A DNA stretch of 64,000 bases from Hypomesus transpacificus (lineage: Eukaryota; Chordata; Actinopteri; Osmeriformes; Osmeridae): the NCBI RefSeq assembly GCF_021917145.1, contig NC_061061.1, positions 9,970,494-10,034,493 of the forward strand. Reading direction: 5' to 3'. A program made the position numbers and the translations under genes. Shown piece by piece: positions 48,901 through 60,027 of the stretch. Under the pieces are notes generated by a model. It made no database searches. It was given only the letters and a program-made list of their open reading frames with translations, and had not been told where the DNA came from. Numbering within the stretch: the first letter of the stretch is position 1; every line of letters starts with the position of its first letter.

Positions 48901-49711
48901 CATTGTTCAACAAGATTACTTCCAGACTAATGCATTTCCCTGCGTATTCAGGTGGTGGTGGCAGATAACTTTGAGGAAATAGTGAATGATGTGACCAAAG
49001 ATGTGCTGGTGGAGTTTTACGCCCCCTGGTGTGGCCACTGCAAAAGCCTGGAACCCAAATACATTGAGCTGGGGGAGAAGGTATAGTATTCCTGTTCCCT
49101 CATGTCTTTGTTCCCGTTATTTGTTCCCACTGTATTGATGGCGTATAGAATGATGTGTATGCAGTTGTTTCTGCTCAGCATGTAGCCTTTTCTTAAAAGT
49201 ATTGACGCAGAAGTCTATATATTGTCATGCACATGCTTTAAACCCACGTTTTTGTATTGCCTTCATGTTAGCTCTCAGCAGATCCAAATATTGTCTTAGC
49301 CAAGATGGATGCCACCGCTAACGATGTTCCACTGCCCTATGACGTCCAGGGGTAAGCATCATCCACCTACCGTACCTTACTTGCTCATGGGTTGATTTTG
49401 TTGCTCTACGGCTGTTTGTTGTGTTGTTGATCTGATGGTATCTCTACCTTTTTGTCTTCAGGTTCCCGACTATTTACTTTGCCCCAGCAGGGCTAAAGGA
49501 CCAACCAAGAAGATATGAGGTGAGACCAACACTACAACACTGTGAGGAAGTCTCGCTAACTTGGTCACACAGTTCTTAATCACGTCCTTGAATATACATT
49601 TTTGCTTCAATGTGTCTTTAGGGTGGTCGCGAGGTGAATGATTTCATCAACTTCCTGAAGAAAGAGGCCACAAATCCTCTTGTCCTGGGTGCTGCCAAAG
49701 AAGACTTGTGA
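45908..49711 (+). CDS. pdia3: pdia3 (ERp57/GRP58, protein disulfide isomerase A3), complete, 13 exons
   Basis: Exons 45908-46071, 46396-46474, 46739-46856, 46946-47053, 47309-47438, 47648-47761, 47916-48041, 48211-48390, 48633-48741, 48952-49080, 49272-49351, 49462-49519 and 49622-49711; all GT-AG, phases agree, 494 residues (human 505). ER-lumenal thiol oxidoreductase that works with calnexin and calreticulin on glycoproteins. Residues 1-26 are a signal peptide (LFLVFVLAG core). Domain order is a-b-b'-a': active site WCGHC at 55-59, with its tryptophan codon split by intron 1, and a second WCGHC at about 402-406. The C terminus AKEDL is an ER-retrieval signal (mammals use QEDL); the lysine-rich stretch before it in mammals is absent. 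Candidate AATAAA signals are at 50,525 and 50,597. The gene lies between gon4l and cct3 on the same strand. Confidence 0.97.
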
Positions 49712-50774
49712 GAAAAGACGACAGAATTCAATCGGAGTTGAAGAAGTGGGTGTGCCGGGAAGGAGGCAAATGAGACAAATGAACTACTTTAGATGAGCCA
49801 CCCATTGAACACAAACTGTTACAGACCAGGAGATCGGCTCTGATTTTCTGTGCCTTACCAGCAATATTGAATGCTCAATTTGGCACATGGCAAACTTTGA
49901 AAGTTACACAATCAATGTTTTGTCTCAAAACTGCAAAAATATAAAATGGAGTATGCCAATGTTAGGTAGCCATTGCTTAGCAGTAGAATGTGAAATCTCA
50001 AATAAAAGTATTACAGGGCTCTTTTGTCAGTACATGGCAACATATAGAATAAATATGCAAACTTCCGCAAGGTGATTTTAAAGATTGAAATGGCTATTTA
50101 GGACTAATAAAGTAAGGTCCACATATAGTTTCCTACATTTTGGAAGTTTGTTGAAATGGGTGATAACCACTGATACAAGGCATAGTTTTTAAAGCTGTCA
50201 TATCTTGCAGTATATGGTTTAGTATGTAGTTGTAATGCATTTCTCCATGGTTAGGAGTCTCAAAAGCCACATTAGAGTGCAATAATATGTTTAAGACCTG
50301 GTAAATAAGGCACCCATTTTTGCTCATCATGAAAACCACACTGTTGAAAGTGATAATGTAACCATGGAGTATGTTCTGTCCAGATAGTTTAGAGATTAAT
50401 GTTTTAGATATTGAAGATATCTTTTAACTTGCATCACGTTTATTTGCATTTATTTGCAACTGATTTACTACTGAAAGCGTGTTTTGCAGGTGGTAAGAGA
50501 AGACGTTTGCAATGTACGGATGTTAATAAATGCCTACGACATTTATATTTGTATTTTGACTGAATTTTGAATGAGTCATGTCCCGACTACCATTCCAATA
50601 AAGGTACAGATTTGCTAGTGCCGTAGAAGTTTGATTGGTTGTTTCAATCGCAAATCAAAATACCCTTGTCTGTAATTGGTTGACGAATTCTCCATCCCGC
50701 CTAGCCTCGTATATTTACCATCGTATTTTAGTGCGTAGGAAGAACTGCCGGCTGAAGTTACGCACGCTGCCAAG
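49712..50774. other. pdia3 3' UTR and cct3 promoter region
   Basis: AT-rich 3' UTR with AATAAA at 50,525-50,530 and 50,597-50,602, so pdia3 ends less than 200 bp from the cct3 start. No other gene is seen. Confidence 0.7.
50634..50679 (-). promoter_or_regulatory. Two inverted CCAAT boxes upstream of cct3
   Basis: ATTGG at 50,634-50,638 and 50,675-50,679 (CCAAT on the minus strand), 41 bp apart and about 95-140 bp before the ATG. NF-Y sites at this distance are common in housekeeping promoters. The cct3 5' end probably lies between 50,700 and 50,770. Confidence 0.45.
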
Positions 50775-53700
50775 ATGATGGGAGCACCAGTACTTGTGTT
50801 GAGTGAGTGACCGTTTGTATTGCTTTTTTATCTCAACATCATAACATGTATCTTTATTTCAAAGTATTTTTTTTTTTAAGAAGAAAAAAAAAATACATAG
50901 TTTGGGCCTAGCATGTGCAGTGAAACTAAGCTGCGCGGTGCTGGCTTGCATATTAGCACACAGGATAGTGACGCATCAAGTTGCTGCACCAAGCTAAAGT
51001 AATCATTTTAATTGTGTGCTTTTAATAATTTGGCTACCTTTTTGTATTTTCACATTACACCGTCTAATGCCACGGGTCACTTCAATCCACGGAGTAAGCT
51101 AGCTAAGCTAACTGTCTTGCGACTTTTCAAAGGAAAGCTAAGTGCGTAGTTCATTCATTATAGTGATCCAAGAAAGCTAAGTGCGCTGTTCATCCATAGT
51201 GATCCACTACGCAGTATGTTTACGTGACCTTTTTTTTTTTTTCATGGTGTGGATGGTTCTAGCAAAGTTGCCTACTGTTTGTCCATGATTTTTATGGAGC
51301 ATAGACATCGTGATGGTGCTGATGTTATTTATTGTGTAGCTTGTAGGCTATGTAATCTGTCCTACAATTGTTGGTGCAATGCTGCGTTCCATTTGACACT
51401 CCCCAAAATCGGGATCTTCGCACTAGAAGTTCACAATTGTTCATTTTGAACGACTCTTATGACTGGGAAACAGTAGCGGTCTCGGAGTTTTTCGTTTATT
51501 TTCTCGTGGCCGTGCATCGGGACCAACGACTGTAAAAAGAATGACATAGTAACAGCCCCTCAAGAGCAATGACTGTACAAACTCAAGTGAAGGCAAAACT
51601 CCATCGCCCCCTGGTGGCTGGCTGCAGTACAGGTCCCGACCCCTCCATGTTGGCGGATGGGACATGAGCCAAACGAACAAGTCAAAGTGCACCTCTAATT
51701 ACAAAAGTCTACGATTATTGCTGTAATTTTGGGCCATTATTGACAGAACTTTTGTTCTCCCTCATATATATTTATTCTTTAATATTGGGTGTGCTCAAGC
51801 CATAGGCGAGCACAACCATTGTTCTCTCTCATAAATTCATAATTATTTACAATTTTCCCATCCCCCAAAAAACGTGAATATTTGCACTACATAAACAATG
51901 TTGGTGTCAAAATGTTCGTCTTGGTATTGCTTGTAATCGCTTAATTATAGTAGCTATTAGGCCTCAAAGATGGGTATACTTGGGGGCGTGGATGGCTTTA
52001 TTGCCCCTGGCTAGTAGACCTGTCAAAGAGGAGAAAGGCCGTTAGCGAGGTGGGCGTGCATCGTGTCCTCGGCTTCTCCCGCCCGTTGCCCCTTCGCAAC
52101 ACCGCCCCCTCGTCCAAATTTGGTCACTTCTAGCTCCAAAAACCAAAGATGGCCAGGAAGTGCAAAACTCAAGGCTTCATAACGGGCTTTCACAAACCAA
52201 TGGGTGACGTCGCGATGACAACCCATTTGCATGCATGCTCACGCTATGGTTCTGCTGAGTCAGGATTTCCGAAGTCAAGTGGGATGCAGCATTATTCTAC
52301 TGGAAGATGACTTTGTCCAGTGTTGATTCGGTTGTAAACCAGGATGGGTCTTACCTCGTCCTCCTCGTTGTTATGATCAGTGACCTATGCTCTTTTGTAA
52401 AGCTCTCTCTTGGAAGTTGCTTTGGATAAAAGCGTCTGCTAAATGCATTAATGTAATGGTGAGCCACAAATTAAACATTTCTACCAATTTTAGGCCAGAA
52501 TATGAAGAGGGAGTCGGGCCGTAAGGTCCAGATGGGAAACATAACTGCAGCAAAGGTAAAAAAAAAAAAAAAGTGATCCATGCACCCTTCTTATTTCCTT
52601 TTTTAATCAGTGATTGTATAATGCCTGGCTCTTATTCAACAGACAATAGCGGATGTCATCAGAACATGTCTGGGACCAAGAGCCATGATGAAGGTGTGCA
52701 AAATGCCTTATGATACTTGATGCAATGTTTGACCTTAAAGCTGCACTAGGTAAATGAAATGCATAAAAATATGAGAAACGGTATATAAGCTCGAGTTTTA
52801 TTAACATGATTTCAAAATAGGAGCGCGAGGTGTCCTAATTAGCATACACAACATGTTAAAAGTGGACAAAACGTATTTTTATTCCAAAACAATTTGTCTT
52901 ATTTATAATTTTTTTACCTACAGATGCTTCTCGACCCTATGGGAGGTATTGTCATGACCAACGATGGCAATGCCATCCTGAGAGAGGTGAGAACTACATC
53001 TCCCATGAGCATCTTTACTTTGCTGCTGGAAAAGAGCGGGCTGAGCTGTAGGCTCAAAATGTCTCCATGTCTGTGTACGCAGATCCAAGTGCAGCACCCG
53101 GCAGCCAAGACCATGATAGAGATCAGCCGCACCCAGGATGAGGAGGTGGGCGATGGAACTACCTCTGTCATCATCCTTGGTGAGTGGACTTTAACCTGAC
53201 TACACCTGAAGTCATCCCATCTAGATTGCATGCCTTAGCTGTCTGAAGACGTAATGTGTGTGTGTCTGTGTTTTTAGCTGGTGAAATGCTGTCAGTGGCA
53301 GAGCAGTTCCTGACTCAGCAGATTCACCCCACAGTCATCATCAGTGCCTACAGACTGGCCCTGGAGGACATGCTCGCCATGCTCAAAGACATCAGGTACG
53401 CCAGTGTCCTGGACACGCTCTGGAGCATGCCTGAGACGAGTCTTCCGCGCATGACATCACAGCTAGCTATGCTTTGAATCAGGGTGCATGAACACTCCCA
53501 CACTCAGGCTGGAGTGCTGGCTGATGTGGACCGAAACCCTCGTGCCTTATGATGATATTCATCCTTGCTCAGGAACCTGTGACTGACCAACTGGTCACTC
53601 CAAGCTTTGCCGGTACCGGCAGGCTTGGAGCTGAGGGCACATACTGTAGTTTATACTGTAGTTTTTAGCGTTTTGGATACAGATGCATTATCCAGTATGA

Positions 53701-56488
53701 CTACCTTTTATTTTGAAGCCGGCTCACGGCTGCACATTTGCACCCAACAAAATGTCAGTTCCTGCCATTCTCCCTGTTTATCCCCAGTACGCCCGTGGAC
53801 CCTGACGACCGGGACGTCATGCTGAAGATCATCAAGTCTGCCATCAACACCAAGGCTCTGAACCAGTGGTCTGAGTTGGCGTGCAACATCGCCCTGGACG
53901 CTGTGAGGACCGTGGAGATGGAGGAGGCTGGACGCAAAGAGATCGACATCAAGAATTACGCCAAAGTGGAGAAGGTACTGTATCTTGTGGGGTGTGTGTG
54001 TCCAGATGACTCTTCCAAGTTGTGTGTGTGTATCACTACTTGCCAATTGTGTAACCACCATTGGGTGTGTTCACGGTTTTTAAGGTTCCTGGTGGCATCA
54101 TGGAGGAGTCCTGTGTGCTCAGAGGAGTGATGGTCAACAAGGATGTGACACACCCCCGCATGCGGCGCCTCATCAAGAACCCACGCATCGTGCTGCTGGA
54201 CTGCTCCCTGGAGTACAAGAAGGGAGAGAGCCAGGTACACTCTCTTTCGTTCCTTTCTCTTTCCATTCGTCATACTTTTCTTTTTTTCCCCTCTGGTATG
54301 CTTGCTCAATTAGAAAAGCGCTCGCGCGTTATTTGCACACATCTCTCTTTTTTGTACAGACACACAGAGCCTCCCTATGAGGGCCTCCCTTGCTGATGTG
54401 TGTATCGTGTCTCAGACTGACATAGAGATCACACGGGAGGAAGACTTCTCCAGACTCCTGCAGATGGAGGAGGAGTACATCAAGCAGATCTGTGATGACA
54501 TCATTCGCATCAAGCCAGACCTCCTCTTCACAGAGAAGGGCGTCTCAGGTAACTGGCGCACGCGCACACACACACACGCACACAAAGAAGCCGACTTGTA
54601 GAAATGGCTCCCTATCGTGTTCAAGCACCCCATTTCCCATCTCCCCCTTTCTCCTCTCAGACCTCGCCCAGCACTATCTGATGAAGGCCAACATCACAGC
54701 CATCAGGCGTGTCAAAAAGACAGACAACAACCGCATTGCCAGGTAACGGCCAGATTGTCATTTCACCTTGTCGGACCCGTCGACTGTGTGTGGCCCCTCT
54801 CTCTTAACCGACCTCTCCTCCCCGCCTCCATGGCGCCTCTCCCAGGGCCTGTGGCGCTCGCATCGTCAACCGCACGGACGAGCTGCTCGAGGAAAACCTG
54901 GGCACGGGCGCCGGCCTGTTCGAGGTCAAGAAGATCGGAGACGAGTATTTCACCTTCATCACCGAGTGCAAGGACCCCAAGGCCTGCACCATCCTCCTGA
55001 GGGGAGCCAGCAAGGAGATCCTGGCCGTACGTCCCTTCCCCTCCTGGGGTTCATCACATTTTGACGCTGCTTAGTGGCATTAGACTGTGGAAGAAAGTAC
55101 TGGGGAGCTGTTTGATGAACTGACGGGACACTGACATTTGAGTCTTGACCCGGAATTGTATGTTTTCAATGCCGGAGTGGGGGGATAGAAGGTGCTTTTT
55201 CAGTTGTCTGATATGTCAAGGCTAGCTCTCGTATGTCTCACTAACGAATGTGATTTTGCCTTCCGTTTCCTCTCCACCCTTCGTCCCTCTCCAGGAGGTG
55301 GAGCGTAACCTGCAGGATGCCATGCAGGTGTGTCGCAACGTGCTGCTGGACCCCAGCCTCCTGCCGGGCGGCGGGGCGGTGGAGATGGCCGTGTCCAAGC
55401 GGATGATGGAGCGCTCCCGCAGCCTGACGGGCGTGGAGCAGTGGCCGTACCGCGCCGTGGCCCAGGCCCTGGAGGTCGTCCCCCGGACGCTCATCCAGAA
55501 CTGCGGCGCCTCCACCATCAGAGTGCTCACCTCCCTCAGGGTACGCTGAACGTTTCACAGGCGTCGAGTTCAAATGACCTCGTGGCCACGTTCCTAAATG
55601 TAGCCCTCAGCTTGTGCTGTAACTGTGGACCTCCATCCCCTCTGTAGGCGAAGCACACCCAGGAGGGCAGCACCAACTGGGGGGTGAACGGGGAGACTGG
55701 CACCCTGGCGGACGTGATGGAGCTGGGCATCTGTGAGCCTCTAGCTGTGAAGGCTCAGACCTACAAGACGGCTATGGAGGTGAGACGGCCTCACAGGCAC
55801 ATTTGGTCTCGTTTGTTAGTACCGAGTCTGGTTGTGATCGGTAAGGAATACTGTTAATCAAGTTCAGTCATGGCCAAACGTATTGGCATTGGCAGAGACC
55901 TTTATGTGTTTTGCAAAGTTGACTGCTTCAGTTGCTGTGGTGTTGTTTCATATCGTTTCTAGATTATTGTGCATGGTGATCAGAATTTTTTTTAATAAAA
56001 GCTATAGGCCAAAAAACATGAACTTTCACACAAACTTCCAATTTCAGTTTTTGGGCCCTGGCACAAAATGACCAGTTAACAATTGCCCTAATCATATCAT
56101 CAGCACATGGAGAAAGTGTAAATGAGGTGAAATCCCTGACTTGACTGGATTATGAGAGCAGACTGATTATATATTTATAAAAAGTGGGACTTTAAATATT
56201 GAATGTTTTAGCCAAAAATAGCCTTTTTAAAACGTATAAAATGCTTGTTTCCAGTATATCATAGAAACATACAAATACTGAAGCAGCTAACTCTGCAAAA
56301 CAACTCGTCACTGCCAATGCTTTCGTCCATGACCGTACTACTTGTATGCAGCAGGCACTGACACCAACCCATCCTAACTTGGCTGGTTTCCCTTTCCCCA
56401 TCAGACCGCTGTCTTGTTGCTGCGCATCGACGACATCGTCTCAGGACACAAGAGGAAGGGAGAAGAGAAGAGTGGGGTAGTGGAGTAG
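50775..56488 (+). CDS. cct3: cct3 (chaperonin TRiC/CCT subunit gamma), complete, 14 exons
   Basis: Exons 50775-50802, 52494-52555, 52643-52693, 52924-52986, 53083-53179, 53278-53395, 53788-53974, 54085-54234, 54416-54548, 54661-54742, 54846-55026, 55295-55540, 55648-55779 and 56405-56488; phases agree, 537 residues (human 545). One of eight paralogous subunits of the double-ring cytosolic chaperonin that folds actin, tubulin and many WD40 proteins using ATP. Group II chaperonin motifs: DPMGGIVMTNDGNAILRE (about 50-67), the ATPase motif GDGTTSV (91-97), LLPGGGAVEMAV and TYKTAMETAVLLLRIDDIVS near the C terminus. The C-terminal tail is shorter than the human one. Starting MMGAPVLVL matches the family, and the first of the two ATGs is taken. 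AATAAA at about 56,668. Confidence 0.97.
51450..52460. repeat. Probable dispersed repeats in cct3 intron 1
   Basis: Intron 1 (1.69 kb) holds stretches I associate with widespread fish repeats: CATCGCCCCCTGGTGGCTGG CTGCAGTA near 51,602, a block with AACGGGCTTTCACAAACCAA TGGGTGACGTCGCG near 52,180, and a SINE-tail piece (GCTTTGGATAAAAGCGTCTG CTAAATGCA) at 52,421-52,450. The boundaries are not resolved. Confidence 0.5.
52396..52456 (+). mobile_element. SINE 3'-tail fragment in cct3 intron 1
   Basis: GCTTTGGATAAAAGCGTCTG CTAAATGCATTAATGTAATG corresponds to the tail of the V-SINE copy at 5,037-5,230 (GCTCTGGATAAGAGCGTCTG). Only the tail is recognisable. Confidence 0.7.
55865..56335. mobile_element. 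Probable Tc1-like non-autonomous element in cct3 intron 13
   Basis: The ends CAGTCATGGCCAAACGTATT GGCA and the inverse of TGCCAATGCTTTCGTCCATG ACCG are related inverted repeats of the kind carried by Tc1-like MITEs (CAGTCATGGCCAAA). About 470 bp, AT-rich, no ORF of note. A clear TA duplication was not seen. Confidence 0.6.
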
Positions 56489-58114
56489 AGGAAGGCCTGG
56501 CTGTGGACTGGTGCAGGGCGTGTTCCACTGCGCCCTGTTGGAGAACTGTTCACCGCTGGCATGGTTCTGTCTCTGCAACCTTGTGTGTCCAGAACAAATG
56601 CTTCATTCCACATTGTAGCCAGTTACTGCTGTTACTTTTAGTGTTCTGCTAGAAATGAGCAATTGAAATAAAATGTTCTAAGGCTCATTCTTGTGTATTT
56701 TGTGGAAACGTTACTACAATTAACTTTTTAATTCTGAACTTTTATTCAAGTAAGTTTCAAAGTTACAAAAAACAGGGTAAAACAAAGAATCCAATTATAC
56801 AACCACGCTAACAGAATGTGGAGACATGATTACAGATGGTTAAGTACATATCAAGAGGCTTAGGTGGGGCTGACAACCTCCCATGACATTCCTCAAGAGG
56901 TTCAGGTTAAGAAATGGTCTAGTCCAAATAAACCTATCATACACACAGTATTGAATTCATATTCCTGAGTACAGGATACCCTTTTTGACCTTTAAATTAG
57001 AACAACAAGCAGAGGCCCCACTGTAGTAAGAATAATGGTTTAAGTTTCCCATAAAGCGAGAGTATGCCAGATGAATGTGACATTGAAATAAGAGGCCCCT
57101 ACACTCCAAATATCCAAACACATTTAAAGAACTTGCATTCAGTGATTTTCTACCCAGTCCTGTTTGATATGGCATTTTGTACATAAACTAATCCACTTGA
57201 TCTAAGTTGCACTCACGATTACATCCTGCAATTTCAATCAAAGTGCCTGCAGCTTCATCTGACCATAGCCGCGGGAACATATTTTATCGAAGGGGGGGGG
57301 CTTAATGTTGCTGGACGGTGCCACGGTGGTGGATTTTCAAGTCGAATCATTTTAAATTCTCGTGCTATCAGCAGGGGGTGCTGAAGCACCCTCAGCAGCC
57401 CTAGTTCCTGCGGCCATGCATCTGACCCATCTTCAAGGGGTGTGACTGTGTCGTAGATGACAACAAAACACAACAGAAATGGCTGCCACAACCGAAGGAG
57501 AATGAACAACCTGCTTTGTGCATTCCATATCTATTTTTAGCACGGTACAATCTAGCAAGAGTGAAACAAACGAAGACAGAAGACAGATGAGGTTCATTTA
57601 TGGGCTCTTTCTCCTGTCTCTGGGTCCACACCACTGTCCAGCTCTGTTGACGAAGTGTGAAATACATTTTGGTCATATGTACAATGAATGTGTTTTCAAA
57701 GAAGTTTACATTTGCTTAAGAAGCTTGATACAATGAATGTTGATTCAACTCCATATGGTACAGATGCCATTTGCAGTTTTATGACACCTAACTAGGAGAC
57801 GTGAAGTCTAGAGATGGGAAGTCTGGGTGACCTGGAACAGTTCTTGTCACCTGGGTGGAAGAGACAGTTGGTCTGAAGACAATGTGGATTCAACTGTATT
57901 GTTCTAAGGATTTAACCAATAACAGAAGAGTTTTGGTATAGCTGCATGTCTGTAGGGTGGACCAATGACTTTTGAGAACTGTCATATCTATAAAATGGTC
58001 TGTTGAAGAATGTTCGGGGGGGGGGGGGGGGGGGGGGGAGTCAACATTTGTCAATCGACATTGTTTGACAATAAAGTGTAACTTGAGACTTGGCTTACAC
58101 GTATATTTTATTCT
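56489..58114. other. Convergent intergenic region between cct3 and the 58-60 kb gene
   Basis: Holds the cct3 3' UTR (AATAAA at about 56,668), then unique AT-rich sequence, a poly-G run at about 58,015-58,040, and the minus-strand AATAAA at about 58,107 that ends the next gene. Minus-strand ORFs at 57,255-57,676 overlap each other in different frames and show no family features, so I do not call them. Confidence 0.6.
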
Positions 58115-59721
58115 TTACTCTGTGCAGGTGTTTAGCGAACTTGTGACGTGTGTGAGGGAGAGAACACTGAAATATATCTTACCCATACTAGACTCACTGT
58201 TGGGAGGCGTGAGGATGGGTAGCAGGGACCTCGGGGTGAGGCCAGAGGAGGGATTGGGCCTCATGGCCCCTATTTTAGGGGAAGGGCCTTGGACGATGTC
58301 CTCCATATCCATAGCTACACTCAAAGGACACAAACAGAAAAAGGGAGTTTTTATAGTCAAATGAGAAGTACACATTACACAGTTGATTTTAAACTTCCTA
58401 GTAGCAAACTCTGCTTCACTTCCTTAAAAATAAGTGAAACCATGCGGCCGTTGTCGCCCAATCATGTGTCTGAACTGAGTTGATCCAGGATGTCAGTTAC
58501 ATTTCTTTCAGCCAGTGCACATCCCAATCACCTGTTCTGTTTTCCTTCATCTGGTCTTCATTTCCCTGTCCTTGTAAATTGGTGCCAGGCTAAAGCTGTG
58601 AACTCACCAACAGGACCTTGCAAATGTTGATGACGGTAATGTGCTTGATAGGTTGGAAGGGGGGGGAGGGGCTCCCCACTGATGGCGATGATGGGTTGGT
58701 CACTAGATGCAGAAATGGGGTGCTCACTGTAGTCAGTCCAGAGCACCCCACCATTAACAGAAGATGTTGCTGTCACATCTGTTTAAAGACATAGGTCAAG
58801 TTAATTGGCGTTAGAATGCCTTCCTGTGTCTCAGTAACCTAAAGAGCCTTACTGTACCCTGTCCATCATTTGCACAGATTAGGATGAACTTGATTGAACT
58901 GAAAAAAAATGACCTGGTTAGCTGAAACTGTTCCTGTTATGGTGTTAAGTTTCAGATGGATGCTGATAAAGATGGCGGTCTAACTACATTTTTTATACGA
59001 ACGGAGCTGCAAGTGATGATTGTAAATCTGTCAAATGTGGAAGAGGGTTTGTTATTTTTTACTCAAACACAACGAGAAGTGTCAAACAAAGCATGGTAAA
59101 AAGAGCCCATCTCCCTTGTGGTGCAGATAGACATAATTTGTCTGACTAGCAGTCCTGAAAGACCAGTAGGCCTGTTATGCCACCACCTGAAATAATTACT
59201 TTGAGATGGCAATGCTGGCCTGCCCTAAAACCTCTAATAACCTCTAATAACTAACACAAAATAATGCATAGACAATCAACAATAGGCTACACCAACACAA
59301 TTTCTACTTCTCGATATTTATTTTTGATCAGGTCAAATTCCGATTAGCCTACTTCTCATTTGAACTTTGATAATAGCTTAGGTGAAGACAATGAGGTAAT
59401 GTCGACATTATAGGCTGCGATATGAAAAAACTACCGAGACAATTCCCTCGACATTTCACGCACCAGCCGAGTGTGCAATTATTTCTTTATCCAGCGTATG
59501 GATAAAGAACTTACCAAGAACTTTATGTTTGGTCAACCTCAAAATGTGTTAAAAAGTATATATATAAATAAATATTTAACTACGCGAATTCACCCTATAT
59601 AAAATTGCTATTAGCCAGTCTTACCATAACACCTGTTTTTTCTCAATTTTCGGAAAGGACAATTCTCTTTGATCCGTAGTAAGCACGCGCCGTGCTTCCT
59701 TCTTGCAGGGATGGTTGTCAT
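58115..59721 (-). CDS. Unrecognised three-exon gene, 155-residue protein
   Basis: Minus-strand exons 59,721-59,625, 58,778-58,608 and 58,314-58,115 (TAA). Donors TATG^GTAAGA and GTTG^GTGAGT; acceptors TTAAACAG and GAGTGTAG. Both introns are phase 1 and the 468-base sum is a whole number of codons. AATAAA lies a few bases past the stop. The protein starts with a basic region (ARRKHGACLLRIKENC, then FRKLRKNRCYD), continues with PIIAISGEPLPPLPTYQAHY and VAMDMEDIVQGPSPKIGAMR, and has SGLTPRSLLPILTPPN near the end. No signal peptide, membrane segment or family was recognised. The frame remains open upstream of the chosen ATG, so a longer N terminus is possible. It lies tail-to-tail with cct3, where human has GLMP, but it does not resemble GLMP. 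Function unknown. Confidence 0.6.
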
Positions 59722-59769
59722 TTTACTATTTGTTTTCTTCAGTAATAACCTCAGTTTGGTTAGAGGGTA

Positions 59770-59879
59770 TATGTTGAATTCCTGGTTGAGTCATTCGAAT
59801 ACGTAGTTGTTATCGTGAGTAGTCTATGTTGAATTCCTGGTTGAGTCATTCGAATACGTAGTTGTTATCGTGAGTAGTC
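59770..59879. repeat. Exact 55-bp tandem duplication
   Basis: Two identical head-to-tail copies starting TATGTTGAATTCCTGGTTGA and ending GTTATCGTGAGTAGTC (59,770-59,824 and 59,825-59,879). They lie directly upstream of the minus-strand ATG at 59,721. No mismatch is visible, so the duplication is recent. Confidence 0.95.
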
Positions 59880-60019
59880 TACCTCCGAACCCTACACTTC
59901 TCCGTGGGGTTTCGCTCTTGCGCACTGGGCACCGAAGCGCAACTCAGGTGGATGTTTTTTCTTCCCTCCGACCGATGAAATCTCCCTGCGACAGACATTA
60001 CCAGTCACTCAAGTTTGCG

Positions 60020-60027
60020 TGACGTCA
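60020..60027. promoter_or_regulatory. Consensus cAMP-response element (TGACGTCA)
   Basis: Perfect palindromic CRE within GCGTGACGTCACTTT, about 300 bp upstream of the minus-strand ATG at 59,721, in a locally GC-rich patch (59,880-60,030) that looks like a promoter. CREB/ATF binding is inferred from the motif only. Confidence 0.5.

Noticed and set aside
57255-57676. Two overlapping minus-strand ORFs (84 and 91 codons)
   Set aside because: They overlap in different frames, have no domain or matching splice sites, and lie beyond a good poly(A) signal for the 58-60 kb gene.
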